Shown here one piece after another: positions 31,579 to 42,460 of a stretch of DNA of 64,000 bases (its first letter is position 1; every line of letters begins with the position of its first letter). The notes below the pieces were generated by a model. That model was not told where the DNA came from, made no database searches, and worked only from the letters and a program-made list of their open reading frames with translations. This DNA is from Copromyces sp. CBS 386.78. Lineage: Eukaryota; Ascomycota; Sordariomycetes; Sordariales; Sordariaceae. The stretch covers positions 1 through 64,000 of the forward strand of contig MU839234.1 of assembly GCA_030685235.1 (NCBI GenBank). Reading direction: 5' to 3'. Position numbers and translations under genes: made by a program.

Positions 31579-33349
31579 ATGATTTTCACCACTGCTGCCC
31601 TTGCAGCTCTCGTCGCCTCGGTCGCCGCAAAGGAAGAACGCACCTTTGCCGTCTTGCGTCACTACGGAAATGGCCCCCTTACCACCTGCCGTGCCGACCC
31701 GATCATCTCCCCCGGTACCGCTTCCGCTCACGTCCACACTGTCATGGGCGCCAGCAACTTCGGTCTTAACGTTACCGGAGAGCACCTCAGAAAGTCTGAA
31801 TGCACGACGGCCCTGCCCAAGGCCGATATGAGCAACTATTGGTTCCCGACTCTCTACTTTAAGGATCCCAAGGATGGCAAGCTCGAGCAGGTTCCTTTCT
31901 ACTACATGAATGTGTACTACTTGTGGGTATTCCTTCATATTTCCTTATCACATCGCTTGGATACTAACAAGAAGCAGCTTCGAGGCGACCAACGATCCGA
32001 TCAAGGCCTTCCCTCTGGGTTTGAAGATGGTGAGCGGTAATGCCATGTTGAGGACTCCTCCACCGGGCGCTGGTTACGGCAAGGGAACCAACCAGGACCC
32101 TTCCAAGGGACCTATCACTGCCGCTACCATCACCTGCCCCCGTCCCAACTTCGACCCGCCAAGCTGGCCCAAGGGCTCTGATGGTTCCATGGCTGGCATG
32201 AAGACCAACCAGGATGGCGAAGGCTGGGGATTCCCCTTCCAAGACTGCGATGCCTATGCCTCGCCCATGAGAACGGATGTCCACTTCCCGTCGTGCTACA
32301 ACCCCAAGGCTGGTCTTGACGACTACAAGAACAACATGGCCTTCCCTACTGATACGGGTGATCATGGCAAGCACGACTGCCCCGAGGGATGGATCCACAC
32401 TCCTCACATCTTCTTCGAGACGTACTGGAACACTCACGGTTTGGTCGATCGTTACAAGGACCTTGTTGGCAAGGAGAGCCCCTTCGTCTTTGCCAACGGG
32501 GATGCTACTGGCTTCTCCGTCCACGGTGACTTTGTTTCCGGTTGGGATGAGAAGGCCCTTCAGCAGATCATTGACAACTGCAACGCTGGCCATGCTGGCA
32601 TGCACACCTGCCCTGGTCTCATTGGCGGTGTCAACGATGAGAGCAAGTCGTGCAAGATTGAGTGCCCTGTCGAGGAGCAGATTGACGGAAAGCTGGACAA
32701 GCTTCCTGGCAACAACCCCATCACGGGCTGGAAGTACGGTACCGGCGGAAGCGGCAGCGGCAGCAGCGGCAACAACCTGGCCGTGGATATTGAGTCTGCT
32801 GCTCCCAGTCCCACCAATGTCGTCAAGCAGGCCGTCACTAGCCAGGCCCAGACCACTACTGTCGTCCAGACCACCACTGTCCAGTCAACCACGACCGTCT
32901 ACATCTCTGCTGTTAATGGTGCTAAGCCTACTGATGCTGCCACTGGCGGCAAGGCCGTTGGCGATTTCAAGTATGCCGGCTGCTACAAGGACGCCTCGGA
33001 CCGTATTCTCAGCGGAGTGATCCGCGCCAACCTCGGCCGGGTCAACAACACCGCTTGTGTTTCTCATTGCAGCTCCAGGGGCTTCAGCGTTGCCGGTACC
33101 GAGTATGGCGGCGAATGCTACTGCGGCAACGAGCTCTCCAAGGTCGAGCAGTTGGACGACTCCAAGTGCAGCATGACTTGCGACGGCGACGACGCCGACA
33201 AGTGCGGTGGCGACTGGGCTTTGTCCGTCTACACCAAGAGCGGCAAGGTCTCGGCCCGTGATGTTCACGAGGAGAGCCACCGCCGCCGCCATGTTCACAA
33301 CCACTACATGCACCACCGCCGCACTCCTGGTGGAAGGTTCCGCAGGTAA
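31579..33349 (+). CDS. Secreted DUF1996 protein with C-terminal WSC domain (571 aa)
   Basis: Two exons: 31579-31922 and 31978-33349. The intron GTGGGT...CTAAC...AAGCAG restores NVYYFFEATNDPIKAFPLG. Residues 1-17 (MIFTTAALAALVASVAA) form a signal peptide. DUF1996 spans about 30-275 with conserved HxHxVMG, WFPTLYF, CPEGW and FETYW motifs. A Ser/Gly then Thr-rich linker (about 300-365) is a likely O-glycosylation region. The WSC domain (about 375-465, YAGCYKD ... CSSRGFSVAG ... ECYCGNEL ... CGGDW) has eight Cys and is thought to bind carbohydrate. The tail is His/Arg-rich. Probably an extracellular or wall-associated protein; enzyme activity for DUF1996 is not established. No transmembrane segment or GPI signal is seen. 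Confidence 0.88.
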
Positions 33350-34540
33350 ATGTCTCTTTGGACAGATACCAGGGAAAACCTCGGTTTCATTTCTTCTTCA
33401 CATCTACACTTTTGAGCGGAGGTTTCCATGAAGAACCTCCATGGATTAGGGATCATCTAGAAAGGGAAAAAAGAAAGGGGGCGCATTCGGTATGAGATAC
33501 AAGGATCAGGTCTGCAGACCATTTTGATGACGATATGAAATGACCACATCTTTTCGAAAAAGAGGAGGAGCAACGCCCATGGGATTGGTGTAGAAAGGCA
33601 GGGCGCGCCATTCTCACATCACACTTCACTTCGCAAAAGATACCTTTTTTTTGTTTTCGGTTTTGTACATGTTACTTTACTTCTTTACCCTCGCTTGGTT
33701 GGGGATTCTTGATACCCAACACCCACATATTTAGCTTTGAGTTTCAGGCCTCTTTTGAGGAAATTGATTAGCGGCCTCTTTCTTCTTGTGAAGAGGACCC
33801 ATTTGAGAGATCATACACACACAGACTTTGGACTACACATTTTGGGCTACAGTAACGTTTCGTGATATGCTTTTGCATGCTTGTATGATTTGTGTGAGGT
33901 TGTGTTTAGCTGGGACAAGAGCATTGTTTGCGTTGATCATGAGGACGTGTTACGTGGTACCAGGTTAGTGTAGGTAACATGACTGGATCTCTTACATAGT
34001 AAATCTCACAAGACGGACCTTAAGACAATAAGCTTTTTGTTGTTACTGTAGATAAATCACAAGAATAGAAACTGCTCGGTGCTTGTCGAACAAACATTCA
34101 GGGTTCGTGATGATCCAGACGAGCCGGGTGGTGGTGGTGTTGTACCGCCCTGGTGGTTCAACCTTCAGGGTCAAGTTACAGGGGGAAAAACAGAGGGTCT
34201 GTGCTGAAAAATAGGAACCATGGGGAGTGGAAACCTACCTAAAGTTTTGCGCTTATTAGAAAGGTGGAGAAAGACAAGCTGCACAAGCGAGCACAAGTGA
34301 CGTAAAGGATTTGTGAACGTCTCGCATAAAAAAAGTTTAATCGCTAACACTTCTCGAAGGAAACTTCAGATGAACTTGACGACATCTTCAAACCCCACAA
34401 ACGGCATTTTGAGACTGGGCATTAAAGGACCGTCCCTTATTCGGAAGCATTCTTCTCACTCTAACAATATCAACACATAACAAGTCAGCAAATAACACAA
34501 CCCAACACCGACTGAGAGCAACCACCGCGACAAGCCCAGC
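33350..34540. other. Intergenic between WSC and rRNA methyltransferase genes
   Basis: 3' UTR of the WSC-type gene and promoter region of the gene at 34541. No gene or structured element is recognised. Confidence 0.45.
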
Positions 34541-36670
34541 ATGTCCCTCTACCACGAGTCGGCCGCCATCCTCACGGCCGCTGGTGGTCCAGCAGCCACC
34601 CACGGCGGCAGTCTCAAGTCGCGCATCTTCAAAGACAAATCCCTAAAGTCGCCTCCCGCCCAAGTCTACGCTTTAGCCCTCGAAACCAGCAAATGGAGCG
34701 CCATCCTCAAAGAAGTCATCGAGGCCGCGGACCTGCTCAAGCACGAGCGAAAACTCACGCCCGTTCTCTCGCTCCTGCTTGTGCATGACTTGTTGCTATC
34801 CAAGTCGGGAATCGCGCTACCTGCCACTCACGGGTTGAGGGTTTCCATCGAGAGACACAAGGCTCGTCTGAACTCGGAGTTTGTGAGGGCTCGGATCAGA
34901 CGCAAGTGCGCCAGCTTGGATGCGCTGAGGACGCAAGTTGAGATTGAGGCTAGGGGCGGGTGTCCGGTGCATCCTAGATGGATTCGGGTGAATACCCTGA
35001 AATCGACGGTGGAAGAACAGCTGGCTACGACGTTTAAAGGGTGGGAGGTTGTGGAAACGGTGGCGGATGTTATCAAGGCTGCTGATGCTTTTAATTCTAC
35101 TCAGCAAGGAGGAGGAAAGCGGGGGAAGAAGGTGATTCACATGGACGGACACATTCCCAATCTCATCGCCGCCTGCCCGGGCGTGGCAGATTTCACCAAG
35201 ACGGAGGCGTACAAGTCCGGGAAAATCATCTTGCAGGATAAGGCGAGTTGCTTCCCTGCTTATTTGCTTGATCCCAGGCCGGAGAGGGATGGAGACGTCA
35301 TGGACACGTGCGCGGCGCCGGGGAATAAGACGACGCATTTGGCGGCCATTGTGGCGGCGAGGGTGGAGGATGGGAAGGCGGTTATTTTTGATGGGAAAAC
35401 TTCCAAGACCTCCAAGAAAGAAAAGGGAAAGAAGAATGACAAGGAAACGACAACGACGACTATCTACGCCTTCGAAAAAGACCCCCACCGCGCCAAAACC
35501 TTGCAGAAAATGGTCAAAACCGCCGGCTCCGACACCTTCACCGTGGTCAACGCCGGTAAAGACTTTTTGAAAGTTAACCCCCTGGATACCAAGTACCGGA
35601 ACGTGGGCGCTCTACTTCTTGATCCTTCTTGCTCTGGATCGGGAATTGTGGGGCGGGATGATGCTCCTACCCTTCACCTCCCCTCTGCCCCATCCTCCTC
35701 TACGGCCTCTGCCGCTTCCACCAAAAACCAGAAGGGAAAACCCAACAGCAACAAGCGCAAGCAACCGCCAACTACAGAGCCTAAGCAGGAGCCCCCGACC
35801 AAAAAAGTCCTAATAGACGACGACGGCGTCGCCATCCCTGTCTCCTCCCAAGCCGACCTCGAAGCGCGCATCGCTTCGCTCGCCTCCTTCCAGTTGGTCC
35901 TGCTTCAACACGCCATGTCTTTCCCCTCGGCGAAACTGATTACCTACAGCACATGCTCGATCCACGCTGGCGAAAACGAGCACGTCGTTCTGCGCGCTTT
36001 GGCGTCGGAGGTTGCGAAGAGGAGAGGGTGGAAGATACTAAAACGGGAGGAGCAAGTGGACGGGATGAGGAGGTGGGATGTTAGGGGTGAGGCCGAGGCG
36101 ATGGTGGTGGAGGGGGTGACGGAGGGGATGGGTGAAAAGGAGAGGGAGGAAGTGAGGGATGCGGTTATCAGAGCCTATTATAGGGATGATGGACGGGGAG
36201 TGATGGGGTTCTTTGTGGCGGGGTTTGTGAGGGATGGGAGTGTTGATGATGCGGTGTATACCAATGGTACTGGTGCCAGCCACGGAGCTGAAGGTGAAGA
36301 GGCGGAGGAAGAGCAAGACCCCGAAGGACCCTTTGTAAGGGATGAGCAGGGAAGGATTGTTAGGGATGAGAATGGTATTCCTACGTTGAAGAGCACGGGG
36401 AAGAAGGCGGTGGATTTGAAGGAGTTGGAGGGAGAAGATGAGAGTTCGGTAGAGTATCAGGTTGAGGGGCAAGGTGAAGGTGAGCCGTATCAGAGGGATG
36501 AGGAAGGACAAATCGTGAGGGATGAGGAGGGATTGCCGATTTTGAAGGAGGGGAGGAGGTGGAAGGTTGTTAAGGGGGGGAAGGGGCAAATGAATGGTGA
36601 GAGTGAGGGTGATGATGAGAGCGAGGAAGACGGTGATGATGATGGTGAATGGGGTGGTTTTGATGATTAG
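34541..36670 (+). CDS. rcm1: 25S rRNA cytosine-C5 methyltransferase, NSUN5/Rcm1 family (709 aa)
   Basis: Single exon. SAM-binding motif I is D-T-C-A-A-P-G-N-K-T at about residues 255-264. The motif II acidic residue is in YAFEKDPHRAK. Motif IV is L-L-D-P-S-C-S-G-S-G (about 360-369), and motif VI with the catalytic Cys is T-Y-S-T-C-S-I-H (about 467-474), the two-Cys arrangement of RNA m5C methyltransferases. The PSCSGSG form is typical of NSUN5/Rcm1, which methylates a conserved cytosine in the large-subunit rRNA. Oddities: a ~75-residue Ser/Lys/Pro-rich insert between motifs IV and VI, with a possible nuclear signal (NKRKQPP), and a long acidic C-terminal extension holding two copies of a RDExGxIVRDExGxPxLK motif. 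At 709 aa it is longer than yeast Rcm1 (490 aa). Confidence 0.9.
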   Translation: MSLYHESAAILTAAGGPAATHGGSLKSRIFKDKSLKSPPAQVYALALETSKWSAILKEVIEAADLLKHERKLTPVLSLLLVHDLLLSKSGIALPATHGLRVSIERHKARLNSEFVRARIRRKCASLDALRTQVEIEARGGCPVHPRWIRVNTLKSTVEEQLATTFKGWEVVETVADVIKAADAFNSTQQGGGKRGKKVIHMDGHIPNLIAACPGVADFTKTEAYKSGKIILQDKASCFPAYLLDPRPERDGDVMDTCAAPGNKTTHLAAIVAARVEDGKAVIFDGKTSKTSKKEKGKKNDKETTTTTIYAFEKDPHRAKTLQKMVKTAGSDTFTVVNAGKDFLKVNPLDTKYRNVGALLLDPSCSGSGIVGRDDAPTLHLPSAPSSSTASAASTKNQKGKPNSNKRKQPPTTEPKQEPPTKKVLIDDDGVAIPVSSQADLEARIASLASFQLVLLQHAMSFPSAKLITYSTCSIHAGENEHVVLRALASEVAKRRGWKILKREEQVDGMRRWDVRGEAEAMVVEGVTEGMGEKEREEVRDAVIRAYYRDDGRGVMGFFVAGFVRDGSVDDAVYTNGTGASHGAEGEEAEEEQDPEGPFVRDEQGRIVRDENGIPTLKSTGKKAVDLKELEGEDESSVEYQVEGQGEGEPYQRDEEGQIVRDEEGLPILKEGRRWKVVKGGKGQMNGESEGDDESEEDGDDDGEWGGFDD

Positions 36671-38946
36671 ACTTGGTACTCAAGAGATCAGTGAAGTTTC
36701 TACGTCATTTAAGAAGTTCTTGTCATTCACAGCACAAAACACCCAAAGCTCGTAGACAATCGTCTGGGTGTTTCACACCTCTTTAGCACTAAACATATCT
36801 TGCTTTCTCGATCCCATTGCGTTGTCAGTTCGGCCTTTGACATGACAGTTACAAACAGATAGCAACACCACGATGATAGTGGTGCTGGCCATTGCTAATG
36901 CCATTGCCCATGGTAAAATCACACCGTACCGTGCCAAGCGAGCTTGTCACCGACCCCGGAGAATTGATATTTCAGTTCTTGAAAATGTCGGGTTAACAGC
37001 GAGTCATGGACCAGCCGGTGAGCCTCGGCTCGTTGAAGATTTCAAGCCAATTTCAATGATGGAATTCCTGGTTCTGGATCCATATGTATGTATTGCGGTA
37101 AACATGGATATGGCGGTGGACCGGTCTCGTGGGAAATATGGAACCTTTCAATTTCCAAATCTTTGGAGATTTTTCATGAGATTCAGCGAAGTGGACGAGT
37201 TGAAGTTGAGGCTCTGGCCAAGCCCCGCCGCGCCCGCGAAAACTCCGATTGCGAACGGTGGGGCCAAGGTCGGCGTGTCGGTGCTTGCCAAGTCCCGTCC
37301 CGGATCGGATTTTGTCCAATGTGCACGCTAGATAGGTAGGTATGATCCCTACCTCTAACTCTAAGCACGCCGGACGTGGCCCGGCCCCTGCAATGGTGCG
37401 ACGCTGACAGGCCAAGCACCATTTCGGATGGCTGGCGGATGCGGCAACGTCAGGTCTTCTTGCAACTTCCTTCCACTCATATCAAACACCCAACCGGTCA
37501 ACCTCGATATCGACGAGCCTGCCTTTCGGCCGAGAACGAGACGTGAAAGTCCAGCCCCCACATGCTCATAATCCATCACCAACCAGCAACAACATGAGAC
37601 GAGAACACCTCGACGCGCATAGGGTTTTCATCCCCCTCGCCGGCGATAATGAAAGACCCGATACACCCTCTGGATTCAGAGTTCTGAGGATGTTGGTGTT
37701 GGCCGGGTCCGTCACGATAACGTCAGCAAATGCCGTCCAGATGCGCAACACCCAACACCGCAATGAACACTGCCTCTTCCGGCCTATTCCCTTTCATCTT
37801 GTTCTCGTCATTGGTGCGACACCCAGCAGCCTTGTCAGGCCACTTTCTCAAACCGTCGACATGGCAACCCAATCAAGCTCTTCCCAGTCGCACAGCAGGA
37901 CCGGCCGTGAATGCTGTCTGGGATCCCAATGCGAGGTTCGCGACTCGTACGCGGGTTTTCCGCCCGTCGTTCGTCCCCGTTGTGTCTCCTCCTCAAACCC
38001 AAATTCTCAGGTCCCAAGTACCACGACTTTGATACCGTCCAGCCTATCAAACCACATGTTGAAAGTCATATGGCCTTCTAGAACACGCATAAAGTGCTAT
38101 TCTAGGATCCTACACCTTGGGCACTTTACGCTACACGGAGCTTGGGTATTCACCCGTGGCCGCACTGCGCCCACCGAAGTGACTGCACCGCACCACCTAG
38201 GCACTTCGCAGGGGATGACGTGCCACTCCACCCAGAAAACGAACTGAACGGCGAAGAGCCTCTCGGCGCCGATTCCTCGAACCCTTGGCTTGGCTGGCCC
38301 CGTCGTCTTCACTTCTTCACTTTGCCCCCACCACTGTCACCAACACGTACCATCCCTTTCTTGTCATGGTGCCCGTCTTGTTCGGCAGTCACAAAGCTAC
38401 TACGAGGTGTCACGGGTCAGTTGCTAATCAGATATCGCCAGATCCGAGGTACCGGCGGGTTTTGGGTCCGACTATGGGTCCATCCATAATACAGGGATCG
38501 CCCCTGGTAACTTACAAATACAGGGCTATGGCTGTTTACTGTTAATGGTGATCGTTTCGTGGATCTGGTACCGGCTTGATGGAGCCTTACACGCAACTCT
38601 CCGTACCCTGTTCGGATGAAGTTCACGAACCAGGCCCACGAGGAGCCACAAGGTGGAGTTGACGCACATCGGGACCATCCAGTACCGGGGTGGCTTTTAT
38701 GCCTGCTTGTTGCTGTTGCTGTCTCGAATAAATATAAGGCTGTGTGTCCCCGGCTCATCTTAGCCCGAGAAGGGAGAGAGGAGAAGATATTAGTCCAAGC
38801 GTTGATCAACACACATGCATGGCCCGTTTCCTGAGGCTCTAACACATTTAGCTCACTTTGCCTTTTTTGGCAGTCGATCACTTCGAGTACACATTATCCG
38901 CTCTTTGTTGTTGTTGTATTAGCGTCTACATATTCGAACATTCATC
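36671..38946. other. Intergenic, no supported gene
   Basis: About 2.3 kb. A possible RNA hairpin lies at 36737-36773 (arms AAACACCCA and TGGGTGTTT, 19-nt loop), 67 bp after the methyltransferase stop. A TATA-like AATAAATATAAGG near 38728 could serve the MFS gene. A 152-codon frame at 36873-37331 and a 234-codon one at 37543-38247 show no recognisable protein features. Confidence 0.45.
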
Positions 38947-40821
38947 ATGGCTGCCGGCACACCACAGTCCTCGGGGTCATCGACCGCGACGGCAATGGAT
39001 ATCGAATGTCAAAACACAAAAGTCAGCAGAGTCTCGCATTGGTACCTCCTACTCAACCCTGGCGGAATCACCGATACCATCCGCAACCACCACTATGAGG
39101 GCGAGGGCACACACGAGAAGCCCTACATCGTCGACTTCCTACCCGTCGACGGACACAACGCCATGCAATATCCCAACTGGAAGAAGTGGACCATCACCAT
39201 CCTACAGGCCGTCGCCACCTTGGCCGTAGCCTTCGTCAGTACCGCGTTTTCTGGAGGCATCAGGGAGATCATCGTTGGGTTCGGGGTCAGCACAGAGGTC
39301 GCCATCTTGGGTGTTTCGCTTTTCGTCCTTGGTTTCGCCGTCGGTCCGGTACTATGGGCGCCTCTAAGCGAGTTCTACGGTCGTCAGATCCTCTTCTTCC
39401 TCACCTACATGGCTTTGACAGCATTCAACGCTGGCGCTGCTGGTGCCCAGAACATCGAGACCCTCATCATCCTCCGATTCTTCGGCGGTACCTTTGGTGC
39501 CTCGCCCTTGACCAACTCGGGTGGTGTTATTGCTGATATGTTTACTGCCAAGGGTATGTCATGCTTCTTCCATCCCATATCACTTACTCATACTAACTAC
39601 GTATCAACAGAACGTGGTATTGCCTCCGGTGTCTTCGCCATGGCTCCCTTCCTGGGTCCCTCGATCGGTCCCATTGTCGGTGGATTCTTGGGTCAAGCCG
39701 AGGGCTGGCGCTGGGTTGAAGGTGTTATGGCCATCTTTACCGGTGTCCTCTGGATTGCCTGCTCCCTCACTGTCCCCGAGACCTACGCCCCCGTTATCCT
39801 CCGTCGCCGTGCCAAGAACCTTAGCAAGGAGACCGGCAAGCTCTACGTCTCCCGTCTCGACTTGCAGACTCGCCACCAAAGCTTCGGACAACAGATCAGG
39901 ATCTCGCTCCTTCGCCCCTGGATCTTACTCTTCACCGAGCCCATCGTCCTCCTCACTTCGCTCTACATGGCCATCGTCTATGGTACTCTCTACCTCATGT
40001 TCGCCGCCTTCCCCATTGTCTTCCAGCAGATTCGCGGCTGGAGCCCTGGCATCGGCGGCCTCGCCTTCGTCGGTGTCGCCGTTGGCATGATGGTCTCGGT
40101 CGGCTACGCCATGTTCGACAACAAGCGCTATGCGCGCGTCGCCGACAAGCACGGTGGCATGGCGCCTCCCGAGGCCCGCTTGCCCCTCGCCATCGTCGGC
40201 TCTATCCTCCTGCCCGTCGGTCTCTTCTGGTTCGCGTGGACCAACGGCCCCGAAATCCACTGGATCGTTCCCATCATCGCGTCCGGCTTCTTCGCCGGCG
40301 GCCTGGTCATGGTCTTCCTCAGTCTCATGGGCTACCTGATCGACTCGTACACCATCTTTGCCGCCTCCGTGCTGGCTGCCAACTCGGTCCTCCGCTCGCT
40401 CTTCGGCGCCGCATTCCCCCTCTTCACCACCTACATGTATGCCGACCTTGGCATCCACTGGGCCTCGACCATCCCTGCCTTCCTCGCGCTCGCTTGCGTG
40501 CCTTTCCCCTTCATCTTCTGGAAGTACGGCCACTTGGTCAGGGCGAGGTGCAAGTACGCTGCTGAGGCGGCGCAGGCGCTCGCCAAGATGATGGCGGCTG
40601 CCAAGGCGAGACAGGAGCAGCAGGAGGGCAAGCCTGTACAGCAGCAGCCACAGGTTGCTGTTCCCGCCGGTGTCACGGAGGAGAACGAGGAGATGATGGA
40701 GACGAAGGAGGCCCATGCCAACATCCCTGCGATTTCGATCATGAGCGATGATGAGAGAACGGTGAACGGATCGGGGAACACAACGGAGATGGAGGAGGAG
40801 AAGGGTGAGAGGAGGGCTTAA
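38947..40821 (+). CDS. MFS multidrug/polyamine-type transporter, DHA1 family (605 aa)
   Basis: Two exons: 38947-39553 and 39611-40821. The intron GTATGT...CTAAC...CAACAG joins AKG to ERGIASG. A long hydrophilic N-terminus (about 80 residues) is followed by 12 predicted membrane segments. Motif A appears as APLSEFYGRQ after TM2. RFFGGTFGASPLTNSGG is in TM4-5, and the family signature PETYAPVILRRRAKNL follows TM6. The sequence resembles the fungal TPO1/FLU1-like group of proton antiporters that export drugs or polyamines at the plasma membrane; the substrate cannot be told. The C-terminal tail is Ala/Gln then Glu-rich. It converges on the SDR gene at 41322-42460. Confidence 0.88.
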   Translation: MAAGTPQSSGSSTATAMDIECQNTKVSRVSHWYLLLNPGGITDTIRNHHYEGEGTHEKPYIVDFLPVDGHNAMQYPNWKKWTITILQAVATLAVAFVSTAFSGGIREIIVGFGVSTEVAILGVSLFVLGFAVGPVLWAPLSEFYGRQILFFLTYMALTAFNAGAAGAQNIETLIILRFFGGTFGASPLTNSGGVIADMFTAKGMSCFFHPISLTHTNYVSTERGIASGVFAMAPFLGPSIGPIVGGFLGQAEGWRWVEGVMAIFTGVLWIACSLTVPETYAPVILRRRAKNLSKETGKLYVSRLDLQTRHQSFGQQIRISLLRPWILLFTEPIVLLTSLYMAIVYGTLYLMFAAFPIVFQQIRGWSPGIGGLAFVGVAVGMMVSVGYAMFDNKRYARVADKHGGMAPPEARLPLAIVGSILLPVGLFWFAWTNGPEIHWIVPIIASGFFAGGLVMVFLSLMGYLIDSYTIFAASVLAANSVLRSLFGAAFPLFTTYMYADLGIHWASTIPAFLALACVPFPFIFWKYGHLVRARCKYAAEAAQALAKMMAAAKARQEQQEGKPVQQQPQVAVPAGVTEENEEMMETKEAHANIPAISIMSDDERTVNGSGNTTEMEEEKGERRA

Positions 40822-41321
40822 GTGAAGGATGATTGACTGACTTTGTTGGTCATTTGCTCCTCTTCTACCTTTTCAGCCACACTTCACTTCTTGCCTTGTC
40901 TTCTTACACTCACGTTTTGCATATCATTTGCGCATTTGGATATACCACTTAGGTTTTGGGTGGATGGATGGATAGCATGATTCATCACATGCATGCATGG
41001 CGAAACGCGTCTTACGAGCATTTTTATCTTGGATTTTAACATCTCTTTTTTTTTTTGCACACAATACCAAAGTTGGCCGCACAATTGGTTGGTTAGCCAC
41101 GGCAGCGGAACAATTGAACATATAGACGGCTGGTGGGTGGTTATAATAGGGAAAAAGGAGGCTGACTAATGACAACACATACAAATTGGCGATGAAATAG
41201 ATGGGTTTTGGTGAATATACCCACTTCACATTTTGAGTTCCTTTTAAAAAGACAGTCAGTGAAGACATTCAACCACCCACCAGGTAATCAATCGGCTCTC
41301 CCAACAACTGAATCCCCAAGG
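40822..41321. other. Convergent 3' region between MFS and SDR genes
   Basis: 500 bp of AT-richer 3' UTR sequence, with a T homopolymer near 41046-41057. No gene. Confidence 0.5.
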
Positions 41322-42460
41322 CTAGAGCTTCGCCCCCTTCCTCCTCTCCTCCTTCGCACTATCATACCTAACCCCCTCATCATCCTGTTCCTCCACCCTC
41401 AAGTCCGGCAATATTTTCGGCATGATCCTCCTCGGCTTTGCCCCCTCAATAACGCTATACTTGTCAAAATCCGTCACCCCACACTGCTCCCTGAGGAAAT
41501 CCTCATCAAGCAATAACTCCCCATTCACCTTTTCCGCGGGAGCTTCCAAAATCCCCAGTATCGCATCCGAAAAAATCTCGGGCTTTCTCAAATCCCTCCT
41601 CAACTCCTCCTGTCCCTGATTAGCCTTGTTCGTCATCTGCTTCGCCGTAGCAGCGCTCTCGATCGCCACCGCCGGCCAGATCCCACTGATGGCCATCCCC
41701 CTTTTGCGGGTGACTGTGCCATGGCCCTCCCCCGTCGCCGTCTTCGGGGAGACCACGCCTTCCCGCTCAAAATCCATCGCCAGTCCCTTGACGAGCACCG
41801 ACATGCCCACCTTCCCCATGGCGTACGCCGTTTTGCCTCTGAAAAACCGGCTGTAGATGGGCGGGCAAACCACCACTATCCTCCCGCCATAGGTCGATTC
41901 GTGCAGGTGCGGCAAGCTGTACTGCACCGCGGCGTACAACCCATTTGCATTCACGCGCTGCATCAGCTGGTACCGCTTTAGGGGCGTACCGGACACGGAG
42001 GACCACCAGATTGCGCCCGAGTTGTAGACCAAGACGTCGAGGTGGCCGTAGGCTTGGATGGTGGAGGCGACGAGGGTCTTGAGGGAGGTGCCGGTGGGGT
42101 CGCTGGTGTCGCAGGGGATGGCGACGGCGGTGCCGGAGTGGAGAGCGGTGATCTCGTGGGCGACGGTGGTGATGGTGGAGAGGGAGGAGTTGGGGTCGGG
42201 AGGGAAGGGGGAGAGGGATTTGAGGGCGGAGGGGGAGGTGGTGGATTTTGCGGAGACGACGACTGTTAAGCAATGTCAGTTGGTGAGATCGGGTAATGGA
42301 TGGATGGATGGGGGGAAAGACTGAAATGCTTACCGGCGTATCCCTTCTTGGCTAGGTCGATGGCTACTTGACGACCTATTCCACGAGAGGCACCGATGAC
42401 AAGGGCCACTGGTTTGTCTATGGGTGATGTCGCTACTGGTTTGTCGATTGAGGGAGGCAT
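41322..42460 (-). CDS. Short-chain dehydrogenase/reductase, HSDL2-like (355 aa)
   Basis: Two exons on the minus strand: 42460-42334 and 42262-41322. The intron GTAAGC...CTGAC...AACAG joins KKGYA to VVVSAKS. The Rossmann glycine motif G-A-S-R-G-I-G-R is at about residues 23-30, and the N-N-A-G equivalent is Y-N-S-G-A. The catalytic pair is Y-A-M-G-K. The expected catalytic Ser region reads V-V-V-C-P-P-I, with Cys where HSDL2-type proteins have Ser-Pro-Pro. The segment KGLAMDFEREG and the long C-terminal part resemble the HSDL2/SDR group, without the SCP2 domain. It is an NAD(P)-dependent oxidoreductase of unknown substrate. It is divergent from the methyltransferase gene at 43324 with an 863-bp shared upstream region. 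Confidence 0.82.

Noticed and set aside
36873..37331. 152-codon frame starting MIVVLAIANAIAHG, resembling a signal peptide
   Set aside because: The rest lacks secreted-protein features such as paired Cys, and the opposite strand is equally open. No supporting promoter or intron signals.
37543..38247. 234-codon frame between the rRNA methyltransferase and MFS genes
   Set aside because: Starts without a clear ATG context, has irregular composition and no recognisable domain.
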